DNA of 64,000 bases from Ptiloglossa arizonensis (Eukaryota; Arthropoda; Insecta; Hymenoptera; Colletidae). Made by a program: the position numbers and the translations under genes. Numbering within the stretch: the stretch's first letter is position 1; the number at the start of each line of letters is the position of its first letter. The notes beneath the pieces are model-generated. The model searched no databases. It was not told where the DNA came from and saw only the letters and a list, made by a program, of their open reading frames with translations. Positions 35,183 to 49,059 of the stretch are shown one piece after another. The DNA lies in assembly GCF_051014685.1 (NCBI RefSeq), contig NW_027478790.1:477448-541447 (forward strand). The letters are read 5' to 3'.

Positions 35183-38100
35183 TATCTCCAAACTGCCATA
35201 TCTCGCGAACGAATTGATCAATCCGCAAAATTTCTGTTGCATCTGAAAGTAGAATCTCGCCCGATTACAACGGTATGCGCACTTTTCCCCTAGGCGGTTC
35301 TAGTTACTCGTTTCTAGCATCAGAACTGCGAAAACTTTGAGTTTCTCAAGCGTTTCTTACCTCCAAACTGCCATATCTCGCGAACGGATTGACCAATCCG
35401 CAAAATTTCTGTTGCATCTGAAAGTAGAGACAGGCCCGATTACAACGGTATGTGCAGTTTTCCCCTAGGCCGTTCCAGTTATTCGTTTCGAGCATCAGAA
35501 CTGCGAAAATTTCGAGTTTCTCTAGCGTTTCTTATCTCCAAACTGCCATATCTCGCGAACGGATTGACCTATCCGCAAAATTTCTGTTGCATCTGAAAGT
35601 AGAAACTCGCCCGATTACAACGGTATGTGTAGTTTTCCCCAAGGCCGTTCCAGTTATTCGTTTCGAGCATCAGAACTGCGAAAATTTCGAGTTTCTCTAG
35701 CGTTTCTTACATCCAAACTGCCATATCTCGCGAACGGATTGACCGATCCGCAAAATTTCTGTTGCATCTGAAAGTAGACACTCGCCCGATTACAACGGTA
35801 TACGTACTTCTCCCCTAGGCCGTCCTAGTCATTCGTTTCGAGCATCAGAACTGCGAAAATTTTGAGTTTCTCAAGCGTTTCTTATCTCCAAACTGCCATA
35901 TCTCGCGAACGGATTAACCAATCCGCAAAATTTCTGTTGCATCTGAAAGTAGAAACTCGCCCGATTACAACGGTACGTGTAGTTTTCCCCTAGGCCGTTC
36001 TAGTTATTCGTTTCGAGCATCAGAACTGCGAAAATTTTGAGTTTCTCAAGCGTTTCTTACTTCCAAACTGCCGCATCTCGCGAACGGATCGACCAATCCG
36101 CAAAATTTCTGTTGCATCTGAAAGTAGAAACTCGCCCGATTACAACGGTATGTGTAATTTTCCCCTAGGCCGTTCCAGTTATTCGTTTCGAGCATCAGAA
36201 CTGCGAAAATTTCGAGTTTCTCAAGCGTTTCTTGCATCCAAACTGCCATATCTCGCGAACGGATTGACCGATCCGCAAAATTTCAGTTGCATCTGAAACT
36301 AGACACTCGCCCGATTACAACGGTATACGTACTTCTCCCCTAGGACGTTCTAGTCATTCGTTTCGAGCATCAGAACTGCGAAAATTTTGAGTTTCTCAAG
36401 CGTTTCTTACATGCAAAATGCCATATCTCGCGAACGGATTGACCGATCCGCAAAATTTCTGTTGCATCTGAAAGTAGAGACTCGCCCGATTACAACGGTA
36501 TGTGTAGTTTTCCCCTAGGCCGTTCCAGTTATTCGTTTCGAGCATCAGAACTGCGAAAATTTCGAGTTTCTAAAGCGTTTCTTATCTCCAAACTGCCATA
36601 TCTCGCGAACGGATTGACCGATCCGCAAAATATCTGTTGCACCTGAAAGTAGACACTCGCCCCATTACAACGCTATGCGTTCTTCTCCCCTAGGCCGTTC
36701 TGGTCATTCTTTTCGAGCATCAGAACTGCGAAAATTTTGAGTTTCTCAAGCGTTGCTTATCTCCAAACTGCCAAATCTCGCGAACGGATTGATCAATCCG
36801 CAAAATTTCTGTTGCATCTGAAAGTAGAAACTCGCCCGATTACAACGGTATGCGCACTTTTCCCCTAGGCGGTTCTAGTTATTCGTTTCTAGCATCAGAA
36901 CTGCGAAAATTTTGAGTTTCTCAAGCGTTTCTTACCTCCAAACTGCCATATCTCGCGAACGGATTGACCAATCCGCAAAATTTCTGTTGCATCTGAAAGT
37001 AGAGACACGCCCGATTACAACGGTATGTGCAGTTTTCCCCTAGGCCGTTCCAGTTATTCGTTTCGAGCATCAGAAATGCGAAAATTTCGAGTTTCTCAAG
37101 CGTTTCTTACATCCAAACTGCCATATCTCGCGAACGGATGGACCGATCCGCAAAATTTCTGTTGCATCTGAAAGTAGAAACTCGCCCGATTACAACGGTA
37201 GGTGTAGTTTTCCCCTAGGCCGTTCTAGTTATTCGTTTCGAGCATCAGAACAGCGAAAATTTTGAGTTTCTCAAGCGTTTCTTACTTCCAAACTGCCATA
37301 TCTCGCGAACGGATTGACCACTCCGAAAAATTTCTGTTGCATCTGAAAGTAGACACTCGCCCGATTACAACGGTATGGGTACTTCTCCCCTAGGCCGTTC
37401 TAGTCATTCGTTTCGAGCATCAGAACTGCGAAAATTTTGAGTTTCTCAAGCGTTTCTTGTCTCCAAACTACCATATCTCGCGAACGGATTGATCAATCCG
37501 CAAAATTTCTGTTGCATCTGAAAGTAGAAACTCGCCCGATTACAACGGTATGCCCACTTTTCCCCTAGGCGGTTCTAGTTATTCGTTTCGAGCATCAGAA
37601 CTGCGAAAATTTTGAGTTTCTCAAGCGTTTCTTACATCCAAACTGCCATATCTCGCGAACGGATTGACCGATCCGCAAAATTTCTGTTGCATCTGAAAGT
37701 AGACACTCGCCCGATTACAACGGTATACGTACTTCTCCCCTAGGCCGTCCTATTAATTCGTTTCGAGCATCAGAACTGCGAAAATTTTGAGTTTCTCAAG
37801 CGTTTCTTATCTCCAAACTGCCATATCTCGCGAACGGATTAACCAATCCGCAAAATTTCTGTTGCATCTGAAAGTAGAAACTCGCCCGATTACAACGGTA
37901 GGTGTAGTTTTCCCCTAGGCCGTTCTGGTTATTCGTTTCGAGCATCAGAACTGCGAAAATTTCGAGTTTCTAAAGCGTTTCTTATCTCCAAATAGCCATA
38001 TCTCGCGAACGGATTGACCGATCCGCAGAATATCTGTTGCACCTGAAAGTAGACACTCGCCCCATTAGAACGCTATGCGTTCTTCTCCCCTAGGCCGTTC

Positions 38101-38200
38101 TAGTCATTCTTTTCGAGCATCAGAACTGCGAAAATTTTGAGTTTCTCAAGCGTTTCTTATCTCCAAACTGCCAAATCTCGCGAACGGATTGATCAATCCG
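35183..38200 (+). repeat. Left part of the middle mosaic
   Basis: About seventeen monomers that introduce middle-specific variants: CCCCAAGGCCG, CGGATTAACC, GCCGCATCTCG with CGGATCGACC, TTTCAGTTGC with GAAACTAG, CATGCAAAATGCC, ATATCTGTTGCACC with CCCCATTA, and GCCAAATCTCG. About 35,570-36,140 matches 40,646-41,216 at 29 monomers offset, including the rare GACCTATCC. No gene. Confidence 0.78.
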
Positions 38201-40834
38201 CAAAATTTCTGTTGCATCTGAAAGTAGAAACTCGCCCGATTACAACGGTATGCGCACTTTTCCCCTAGGCGGTTCTAGTTATTCGTTTCTAGCATCAGAA
38301 CTGCGAAAATTTTGAGTTTCACAAGCGTTTCTTACCTCCAAACTGCCATATCTCGCGAACGGATTGACCAATCCGCAAAATTTCTGTTGCATCTGAAAGT
38401 AGAGACACGCCCGATTACAACGGTATGTGCAGTTTTCCCCTAGGCCGTTCCAGTTATTCGTTTCGAGCATCAGAAGTGCGAAAATTTCGAGTTTCTCAAG
38501 CGTTTCTTACATCCAAACTGACATATCTCGCGAACGGATGGACCGATCCGCAAAATTTCTGTTGCATCTGAAAGTAGAAACTCGCCCGATTACAAAGGTA
38601 TGCCCACTTTTCCCCTAGGCCGTTCTAGTTATTCGTTTCAAGCATCAGAACTGCGCAAATTTTGAGTTTCTCAAGCGTTTCTTACCTTCAAACTGCCATA
38701 TCTCGCGAACGGATTGAACGATCCGAAAAATTTCTGTTGCATCTGAAAGTAGAAACACGCCCGATTACAACGGTATGCGTACTTCTCCCCTAGGCCGTTC
38801 TAGTCATTCGCTTCGAGCATCAGAACTGCGAAAATTTTGAGTTTCCCAAGCGTTTCTTATCTCCAAACTGCCAAATCTCGCGAACGGATTGATCAATCCG
38901 CAAAATTTCTGTTGCATCTGAAAGTAGAAACTCGCCCGATTACAACGGTATGCGCACTTTTCCCCTAGGCGGTTCTAGTTATTCGTTTCTAGCATCAGAA
39001 CTGCGAAAATTTTGAGTTTCACAAGCGTTTCTTACCTCCAAACTGCCATATCTCGCGAACGGATTGACCGATCCGCAAAATATCTGTTGCACCTGAAAGT
39101 AGACACTCGCCCCATTAGAACGCTATGCGTTCTTCTCCCCTAGGCCGTTCTAGTCATTCTTTTCGAGCATCAGAACTGCGAAAATTTTGAGTTTCTCAAG
39201 CGTTTCTTATCTCCAAACTGCCAAATCTCGCGAACGGATTGATCAATCCGCAAAATTTCTGTTGCATCTGAAAGTAGAAACTCGCCCGATTACAACGGTA
39301 TGCGCACTTTTCCCCTAGGCGGTTCTAGTTATTCGTTTCTAGCATCAGAACTGCGAAAATTTTGAGTTTCACAAGCGTTTCTTACCTCCAAACTGCCATA
39401 TCTCGCGAACGGATTGACCAATCCGCAAAATTTCTGTTGCATCTGAAAGTAGAGACACGCCCGATTACAACGGTATGTGCAGTTTTCCCCTAGGCCGTTC
39501 CAGTTATTCGTTTCGAGCATCAGAAATGCGAAAATTTCGAGTTTCTCAAGCGTTTCTTACATCCAAACTGACATATCTCGCGAACGGATGGACCGATCCG
39601 CAAAATTTCTGTTGCATCTGAAAGTAGAAACTCGCCCGATTACAAAGGTATGCCCACTTTTCCCCTAGGCCGTTCTAGTTATTCGTTTCAAGCATCAGAA
39701 CTGCGCAAATTTTGAGTTTCTCAAGCGTTTCTTACCTTCAAACTGCCATATCTCGCGAACGGATGAGAACGATCCGAAAAATTTCTGTTGCATCTGAAAG
39801 TAGAAACACGCCCGATTACAACGGTATGCGTACTTCTCCCCTAGGCCGTTCTAGTCATTCGCTTCGAGCATCAGAACTGCGAAAATTTTGAGTTTCTCAA
39901 GCGTTTCTTATCTCCAAACTGCCATATCTCGCGAACGGATTGATCAATCCGCAAAATTTCTGTTGCATCTGGAAGTAGAAACTCGCCCGATTACAACGGT
40001 ATGCGCACTTTTCCCCTAGGCGGTTCTAGTTACTCGTTTCTAGCATCAGAACTGCGAAAATTTTGAGTTTCTCAAGCGTTTCTTACCTCCAAACTGCCAT
40101 ATCTCGCGAACGGATTGACCAATCCGCAAAATTTCTGTTGCATCTGAAAGTAGACACTCGCCCGATTACAACGGTATGGATACTTCTCCCCTAGGCCGTT
40201 CTAGTCATTCGCTTCGAGCATCAGAACTGCGAAAATTTTGAGTTTCTCAAGCGTTTCTTATCTCCAAACTGCCATATCTCGCGAACGGATTGATCAATCC
40301 GCAAAATTTCTGTTGCATCTGAAAGTAGAAACTCGCCCGATTACAACGGTATGCCCACTTTTCCCCTAGGCGGTTCTAGTTATTCGTTTCGAGCATCAGA
40401 ACTGCGAAAATTTTGAGTTTCTCAAGCGTTTCTTACATGCAAAATGCCATATCTCGCGAACGGATTGACCGATCCGCAAAATTTCTGTTGCATCTGAAAG
40501 TTGAAACTCGCCCGATTACAACGGTATGTGTAGTTTTCCCCTAGGCCGTTCTAGTTATTCGTTTCAAGCATCAGAACTGCGCAAATTTTGAGTTTCTCAA
40601 GCGTTTCTTACCTCCAAACTGCCACATCTCGCGAACGGATTGACCTATCCGCAAAATTTCTGTTGCATCTGAAAGTAGAAACTCGCCCGATTACAACGGT
40701 ATGTGTAGTTTTCCCCAAGGCCGTTCCAGTTATTCGTTTCGAGCATCAGAACTGCGAAAATTTCGAGTTTCTCTAGCGTTTCTTACATCCAAACTGCCAT
40801 ATCTCGCGAACGGATTGACCGATCCGCAAAATTT
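38200..40834 (+). repeat. About 15 monomers duplicated 47 monomers away (partner about 46425-49059)
   Basis: Two TTTCACAAG/GGATGGACCG series 1050 bp (6 monomers) apart at 38.28 and 39.33 kb recur at 46.51 and 47.56 kb. The offset is 8226 bp before and 8225 bp after a 1-bp insertion in this copy (GGATGAGAACG near 39764). Differences are scattered single bases, such as GACCTATCC here versus GACCAATCC near 48866. Both edges are approximate. Confidence 0.8.
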
Positions 40835-43160
40835 CTGTTGCATCTGAAAGTAGACACTCGCCCGATTACAACGGTATACGTACTTCTCCCCTAGGCCGTC
40901 CTAGTCATTCGTTTCGAGCATCAGAACTGCGAAAATTTTGAGTTTCTCAAGCGTTTCTTATCTCCAAACTGCCATATCTCGCGAACGGATTAACCAATCC
41001 GCAAAATTTCTGTTGCATCTGAAAGTAGAAACTCGCCCGATTACAACGGTAGGTGTAGTTTTCCCCTAGGCCGTTCTAGTTATTCGTTTCGAGCATCAGA
41101 ACTGCGAAAATTTTGAGTTTCTCAAGCGTTTCTTACTTCCAAACTGCCGCATCTCGCGAACGGATCGACCAATCCGCAAAATTTCTGTTGCATCTGAAAG
41201 TAGAAACTCGCCCGATTACAACGGTATGTGTAGTTTTCCCCTAGGCCGTTCTAGTTATTCGTTTCGAGCATCAGAACTGCGAAAATTTTGAGTTTCTCAA
41301 GCGTTTCTTACTTCCAAACTGCCGCATCTCGCGAACGGATCGACCAATCCGCAAAATTTCTGTTGCATCTGAAAGTAGAAACTCGCCCGATTACAACGGT
41401 ATGTGTAATTTTCCCCTAGGCCGTTCCAGTTATTCGTTTCGAGCATCAGAACTGCGAAAATTTCGAGTTTCTCAAGCGTTTCTTGCATCCAAACTGCCAT
41501 ATCTCGCGAACGGATTGACCGATCCGCAAAATTTCAGTTGCATCTGAAACTAGACACTCGCCCGATTACAACGGTATACGTACTTCTCCCCTAGGACGTT
41601 CTGGTCATTCGTTTCGAGCATCAGAACTGCGAAAATTTTGAGTTTCTCAAGTGTTTCTTATCTCCAAACTGCCATATCTGCTGAACGGATTAACCAATCC
41701 ACAAAATTTCTGTTGCATCTGAAAGTAGAGACTCGCCCGATTACAACGGTATGTGTAGTTTTCCCCTAGGCCGTTCCAGTTATTCGTTTCGAGCATCAGA
41801 ACTGCGAAAATTTCGAGATTCTAAAGCGTTTCTTATCTCCAAATAGCCATATCTCGCGAACGGATTGACCGATCCGCAAAATATCTGTTGCACCTGAAAG
41901 TAGACACTCGCCCCATTACAACGCTATGCGTTCTTCTCCCCTAGGCCGTTCTAGTCATTCTTTTCGAGCATCAGAACTGCGAAAATTTTGAGTTTCTCAA
42001 GCGTTTCTTATCTCCAAACTGCCAAATCTCGCGAACGGATTGATCAATCCGCAAAATTTCTGTTGCATCTGAAAGTAGAAACTCGCCCGATTACAACGGT
42101 ATGCGCACTTTTCCCCTAGGCGGTTCTAGTTATTCGTTTCTAGCATCAGAACTGCGAAAATTTTGAGTTTCACAAGCGTTTCTTACCTCCAAACTGCCAT
42201 ATCTCGCGAACGGATTGACCAATCCGCAAAATTTCTGTTGCATCTGAAAGTAGAGACACGCCCGATTACAACGGTATGTGCAGTTTTCCCCTAGGCCGTT
42301 CCAGTTATTCGTTTCGAGCATCAGAAATGCGAAAATTTCGAGTTTCTCAAGCGTTTCTTACATCCAAACTGACATATCTCGCGAACGGATGGACCGATCC
42401 GCAAAATTTCTGTTGCATCTGAAAGTAGAAACTCGCCCGATTACAAAGGTATGCCCACTTTTCCCCTAGGCCGTTCTAGTTATTCGTTTCAAGCATCAGA
42501 ACTGCGCAAATTTTGAGTTTCTCAAGCGTTTCTTACCTTCAAACTGCCATATCTCGCGAACGGATTGATCAATCCGCAAAATTTCTGTTGCATCTGGAAG
42601 TAGAAACTCGCCCGATTACAACGGTATGCGCTCTTTTCCCCTAGGCGGTTCTAGTTACTCGTTTCTAGCATCAGAACTGCGAAAATTTTGAGTTTCTCAA
42701 GCGTTTCTTATCTCCAAACTGCCATATCTCGCGAACGGATTGATCAATCCGCAAAATTTCTGTTGCATCTGAAAGTAGAAACTCGCCCGATTACAACGGT
42801 ATGCCCACTTTTCCCCTAGGCGGTTCTAGTTATTCGTTTCGAGCATCAGAACTGCGAAAATTTTGAGTTTCTCAAGCGTTTCTTACATGCAAAATGCCAT
42901 ATCTCGCGAACGGATTGACCGATCCGCAAAATTTCTGTTGCATCTGAAAGTTGAAACTCGCCCGATTACAACGGTATGTGTAGTTTTCCCCTAGGCCGTT
43001 CTAGTTATTCGTTTCAAGCATCAGAACTGCGCAAATTTTGAGTTTCTCAAGCGTTTCTTACCTCCAAACTGCCACATCTCGCGAACGGATTGACCAATCC
43101 GCAAAATTTCTGTTGCATCTGAAAGTAGAAGCTCGCCCGATTACAACGGTATGTGTAGTT
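40835..43160 (+). repeat. Middle mosaic with a single-monomer duplication and a 43-monomer offset copy
   Basis: A GCCGCATCTCG/CGGATCGACC monomer occurs twice in succession (near 41,130 and 41,305), where 36,046 has it once, so one 175-bp unit was gained. From about 41,490 to 42,565 the sequence matches 49,015-50,090 at a 7525-bp offset. The matching parts include the very rare ATCTGCTGAACGG, ATCCACAAAA and GAGATTCTAAAG variants. Confidence 0.8.
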
Positions 43161-46100
43161 TTCCCCAAGGCCGTTCCAGTTATTCGTTTCGAGCATCAGA
43201 ACTGCGAAAATTTCGAGTTTCTCTAGCGTTTCTTACATCCAAACTGCCATATCTCGCGAACGGATTGACCGATCCGCAAAAGTTCTGTTGCATCTGAAAG
43301 TAGACACTCGCCCGATTACAACGGTATACGTACTTCTCCCCTAGGCCGTCCTAGTCATTCGTTTCGAGCATCAGAACTGCGAAAATTTTGAGTTTCTCAA
43401 GCGTTTCTTATCTCCAAACTGCCATATCTCGCGAACGGATTAACCAATCCGCAAAATTTCTGTTGCATCTGAAAGTAGAAACTCGCCCGATTACAACGGT
43501 AGGTGTAGTTTTCCCCTAGGCCGTTCTAGTTATTCGTTTCGAGCATCAGAACTGCGAAAATTTTGAGTTTCTCAAGCGTTTCTTACTTCCAAACTGCCGC
43601 ATCTCGCGAACGGATCGACCAATCCGCAAAATTTCTGTTGCATCTGAAAGTAGAAACTCGCCCGATTACAACGGTATGTGTAATTTTCCCCTAGGCCGTT
43701 CCAGTTATTCGTTTCGAGCATCAGAACTGCGAAAATTTCGAGTTTCTCAAGCCTTTCTTATCTCCAAACTGCCATATCTCGCGAACGGATTGACCGATCC
43801 GCAAAATATCTGTTGCACCTGAAAGTAGACACTCGCCCCATTACAACGGTATGCGTACTTCTCCCCTAGGCCGTTCTAGTCATTCGTTTCGAGCATCAGA
43901 ACTGCGCAAATTTTGAGTTTCTCAAGCGTTTCTTACCTCCAAACTGCCACATCTCGCGAACGGATTGACCAATCCGCAAAATTTCTGTTGCATCTGAAAG
44001 TAGAAACTCGCCCGATTACAACGGTATGTGTAGTTTTCCCCAAGGCCGTTCCAGTTATTCGTTTCGAGCATCAGAACTGCGAAAATTTCGAGTTTCTCTA
44101 GCGTTTCTTACATCCAAACTGCCATATCTCGCGAACGGATTGACCGATCCGCAAAATTTCTGTTGCATCTGAAAGTAGACACTCGCCCGAATACAACGGT
44201 ATACGTACTTCTCCCCTAGGCCGTCCTAGTCATTCGTTTCGAGCATCAGAACTGCGAAAATTTTGAGTTTCTCAAGCGTTTCTTATCTCCAAACTGCCAT
44301 ATCTCGCGAACGGATTAACCAATCCGCAAAATTTCTGTTGCATCTGAAAGTAGAAACTCGCCCGATTACAACGGTAGGTGTAGTTTTCCCCTAGGCCGTT
44401 CTAGTTATTCGTTTCGAGCATCAGAACTGCGAAAATTTTCAGTTTCTCAAGCGTTTCTTACTTCCAAACTGCCGCATCTCGCGAACGGATCGACCAATCC
44501 GCAAAATTTCTGTTGCATCTGAAAGTAGAAACTCGCCCGATTACAACGGTATGTGTAATTTTCCCCTAGGCCGTTCCAGTTATTCGTTTCGGGCATCAGA
44601 ACTGCGAAAATTTCGAGTTTCTCAAGCGTTTCTTGCATCCAAACTGCCATATCTCGCGAACGGATTGACCGATCCGCAAAATTTCAGTTGCATCTGAAAC
44701 TAGACACTCGCCCGATTACAACGGTATACGTACTTCTCCCCTAGGACGTTCTAGTCATTCTTTTCGAGCATCAGAACTGCGAAAATTTTGAGTTTCTCAA
44801 GCGTTTCTTATCTCCAAACTGCCAAATCTCGCGAACGGATTGATCAATCCGCAAAATTTCTGTTGCATCTGAAAGTAGAAACTCGCCCGATTACAACGGT
44901 ATGCGCACTTTTCCCCTAGGCGGTTCTAGTTATTCGTTTCGAGCATCAGAACTGCGAAAATTTTGAGTTTCTCAAGCGTTTCTTACCTGCAAAATGCCAT
45001 ATCTCGCGAACGGATTGACCGATCCGCAAAATTTCTGTTGCATCTGAAAGTAAAAACTCGCCCGATTACAACGGTATGTGTAGTTTTCCCCTAGGCCTTT
45101 CTAGTTATTCGTTTCAAGCATCAGAACTGCGCAAATTTTGAGTTTCTCAAGCGTTTCTTACCTTCAAACTGCCATATCTCGCGAACGGATGGACCGATCC
45201 GCAAAATTTCTGTTGCATCTGAAAGTAGAAACTCGTCCGATTACAACGGTAGGTGTAGTTTTCCCCTAGGCCGTTCTAGTTATTCGTTTCGAGCATCAGA
45301 ACTGCGAAAATTTTGAGTTTCTCAAGCGTTTCTTATCTCCAAACTGCCAAATCTCGCGAACGGATTGATCAATCCGCAAAATTTCTGTTGCATCTGAAAG
45401 TAGAAACTCGCCCGATTACAACGGTATGCGCACTTTTCCCCTAGGCGGTTCTAGTTATTCGTTTCTAGCATCAGAACTGCGAAAATTTTGAGTTTCTCAA
45501 GCGTTTCTTACCTCCAAACTGCCATATCTCGCGAACGGATTGACCAATCCGCAAAATTTCTGTTGCATCTGAAAGTAGAGACACGCCCGATTACAACGGT
45601 ATGTGCAGTTTTCCCCTAGGCCGTTCCAGTTATTCGTTTCGAGCATCAGAAATGCGAAAATTTCGAGTTTCTCAAGCGTTTCTTACATCCAAACTGCCAT
45701 ATCTCGCGAACGGATGGACCGATCCGCAAAATTTCTGTTGCATCTGAAAGTAGAAACTCGCCCGATTACAACGGTAGGTGTAGTTTTCCCCTAGGCCGTT
45801 CTAGTTATTCGTTTCGAGCATCAGAACTGCGAAAATTTTGAGTTTCTCAAGCGTTTCTTACTTCCAAACTGCCATATCTCGCGAACGGATTGACCACTCC
45901 GCAAAATTTCTGTTGCATCTGAAAGTAGACACTCGCCCGATTACAACGGTATGGGTACTTCTCCCCTAGGCCGTTCTAGTCATTCGTTTCGAGCATCAGA
46001 ACTGCGAAAATTTTGAGTTTCTCAAGCGTTTCTTATCTCCAAACTACCATATCTCGCGAACGGATTGATCAATCCGCAAAATTTCTGTTGCATTTGAAAG

Positions 46101-46424
46101 TAGAAACTCGCCCGATTACAACGGTATGCCCACTTTTCCCCTAGGCGGTTCTAGTTATTCGTTTCGAGCATCAGAACTGCGAAAATTTTGAGTTTCTCAA
46201 GCGTTTCTTACATCCAAACTGCCATATCTCGCGAACGGATTGACCGATCCGCAAAATTTCTGTTGCATCTGAAAGTAGACACTCGCCCGATTACAACGGT
46301 ATACGTACTTCTCCCCTAGGCCGTCCTAGTCATTCGTTTCGAGCATCAGAACTGCGAAAATTTTGAGTTTCTCAAGCGTTTCTTATCTCCAAACTGCCAT
46401 ATCTCGCGAACGGATTAACCAATC
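43161..46424 (+). repeat. Middle mosaic, pieces shared with 50.9-51.5 kb and 52.6-53.9 kb
   Basis: About 43,160-43,845 matches 50,860-51,545 (44 monomers offset), including the rare AAAAGTTCTG. About 43,893-45,190 matches 52,642-53,939 (8749 bp, 50 monomers minus one base). Between 45.3 and 46.4 kb the order resembles 36.8-37.9 kb (GATGGACCG, CCACTCCG, ATGGGTAC). No gene. Confidence 0.78.
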
Positions 46425-49059
46425 CGCAAAATTTCTGTTGCATCTGAAAGTAGAAACTCGCCCGATTACAACGGTATGCGCACTTTTCCCCTAGGCGGTT
46501 CTAGTTATTCGTTTCTAGCATCAGAACTGCGAAAATTTTGAGTTTCACAAGCGTTTCTTACCTCCAAACTGCCATATCTCGCGAACGGATTGACCAATCC
46601 GCAAAATTTCTGTTGCACCTGAAAGTAGAGACACGCCCGATTACAACGGTATGTGCAGTTTTCCCCTAGGCCGTTCCAGTTATTCGTTTCGAGCATCAGA
46701 AATGCGAAAATTTCGAGTTTCTCAAGCGTTTCTTACATCCAAACTGACATATCTCGCGAACGGATGGACCGATCCGCAAAATTTCTGCTGCATCTGAAAG
46801 TAGAAACTCGCTCGATTACAAAGGTATGCCCACTTTTCCCCTAGGCCGTTCTAGTTATTCGTTTCAAGCATCAGAACTGCGCAAATTTTGAGTTTCTCAA
46901 GCGTTTCTTACCTTCAAACTGCCATATCTCGCGAACGGATTGAACGATCCGAAAAATTTCTGTTGCATCTGAAAGTAGAAACACGCCCGATTACAACGGT
47001 ATGCGTACTTCTCCCCTAGGCCGTTCTAGTCATTCGCTTCGAGCATCAGAACTGCGAAAATTTTGAGTTTCTCAAGCGTTTCTTATCTCCAAACTGCCAA
47101 ATCTCGCGAACGGATTGATCAATCCGCAAAATTTCTGTTGCATCTGAAAGTAGAAACTCGCCCGATTACAACGGTATGCGCACTTTTCCCCTAGGCGGTT
47201 CTAGTTATTCGTTTCTAGCATCAGAACTGCGAAAATTTTGAGTTTCACAAGCGTTTCTTACCTCCAAACTGCCATATCTCGCGAACGGATTGACCGATCC
47301 GCAAAATATCTGTTGCACCTGAAAGTAGACACTCGCCCCATTAGAACGCTATGCGTTCTTCTCCCCTAGGCCGTTCTAGTCATTCTTTTCGAGCATCAGA
47401 ACTGCGAAAATTTTGAGTTTCTCAAGCGTTTCTTATCTCCAAACTGCCAAATCTCGCGAACGGATTGATCAATCCGCAAAATTTCTGTTGCATCTGAAAG
47501 TAGAAACTCGCCCGATTACAACGGTATGCGCACTTTTCCCCTAGGCGGTTCTAGTTATTCGTTTCTAGCATCAGAACTGCGAAAATTTTGAGTTTCACAA
47601 GCGTTTCTTACCTCCAAACTGCCATATCTCGCGAACGGATTGACCAATCCGCAAAATTTCTGTTGCATCTGAAAGTAGAGACACGCCCGATTACAACGGT
47701 ATGTGCAGTTTTCCCCTAGGCCGTTCCAGTTATTCGTTTCGAGCATCAGAAATGCGAAAATTTCGAGTTTCTCAAGCGTTTCTTACATCCAAACTGACAT
47801 ATCTCGCGAACGGATGGACCGATCCGCAAAATTTCTGTTGCATCTGAAAGTAGAAACTCGCCCGATTACAAAGGTATGCCCACTTTTCCCCTAGGCCGTT
47901 CTAGTTATTCGTTTCAAGCATCAGAACTGCGCAAATTTTGAGTTTCTCAAGCGTTTCTTACCTTCAAACTGCCATATCTCGCGAACGGATTGAACGATCC
48001 GAAAAATTTCTGTTGCATCTGAAAGTAGAAACACGCCCGATTACAACGGTATGCGTACTTCTCCCCTAGGCCGTTCTAGTCATTCGCTTCGAGCATCAGA
48101 ACTGCGAAAATTTTGAGTTTCTCAAGCGTTTCTTATCTCCAAACTGCCATATCTCGCGAACGGATTGATCAATCCGCAAAATTTCTGTTGCATCTGGAAG
48201 TAGAAACTCGCCCGATTACAACGGTATGCGCACTTTTCCCGTAGGCGGTTCTAGTTACTCGTTTCTAGCATCAGAACTGCGAAAATTTTGAGTTTCTCAA
48301 GCGTTTCTTACCTCCAAACTGCCATATCTCGCGAACGGATTGACCAATCCGCAAAATTTCTGTTGCATCTGAAAGTAGACACTCGCCCGATTACAACGGT
48401 ATGGGTACTTCTCCCCTAGGCCGTTCTAGTCATTCGCTTCGAGCATCAGAACTGCGAAAATTTTGAGTTTCTCAAGCGTTTCTTATCTCCAAACTGCCAT
48501 ATCTCGCGAACGAATTGATCAATCCGCAAAATTTCTGTTGCATCTGAAAGTAGAAACTCGCCCGATTACAACGGTATGCCCACTTTTCCCCTAGGCGGTT
48601 CTAGTTATTCGTTTCGAGCATCAGAACTGCGAAAATTTTGAGTTTCTCAAGCGTTTCTTACATGCAAAATGCCATATCTCGCGAACGGATTGACCGATCC
48701 GCAAAATTTCTGTTGCATCTGAAAGTTGAAACTCGCCCGATTACAACGGTATGTGTAGTTTTCCCCTAGGCCGTTCTAGTTATTCGTTTCAAGCATCAGA
48801 ACTGCGCAAATTTTGAGTTTCTCAAGCGTTTCTTACCTCCAAACTGCCACATCTCGCGAACGGATTGACCAATCCGCAAAATTTCTGTTGCATCTGAAAG
48901 TAGAAACTCGCCCGATTACAACGGTATGTGTAGTTTTCCCCAAGGCCGTTCCAGTTATTCGTTTCGAGCATCAGAACTGCGAAAATTTCGAGTTTCTCTA
49001 GCGTTTCTTACATCCAAACTGCCATATCTCGCGAACGGATTGACCGATCCGCAAAATTT
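46425..49059 (+). repeat. Second copy of the 47-monomer-offset block
   Basis: Partner of 38200-40834. Its right part (about 47,290-48,765) is itself repeated at 49,390-50,865 with a 12-monomer (2100 bp) period, so duplications are nested. Confidence 0.8.
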
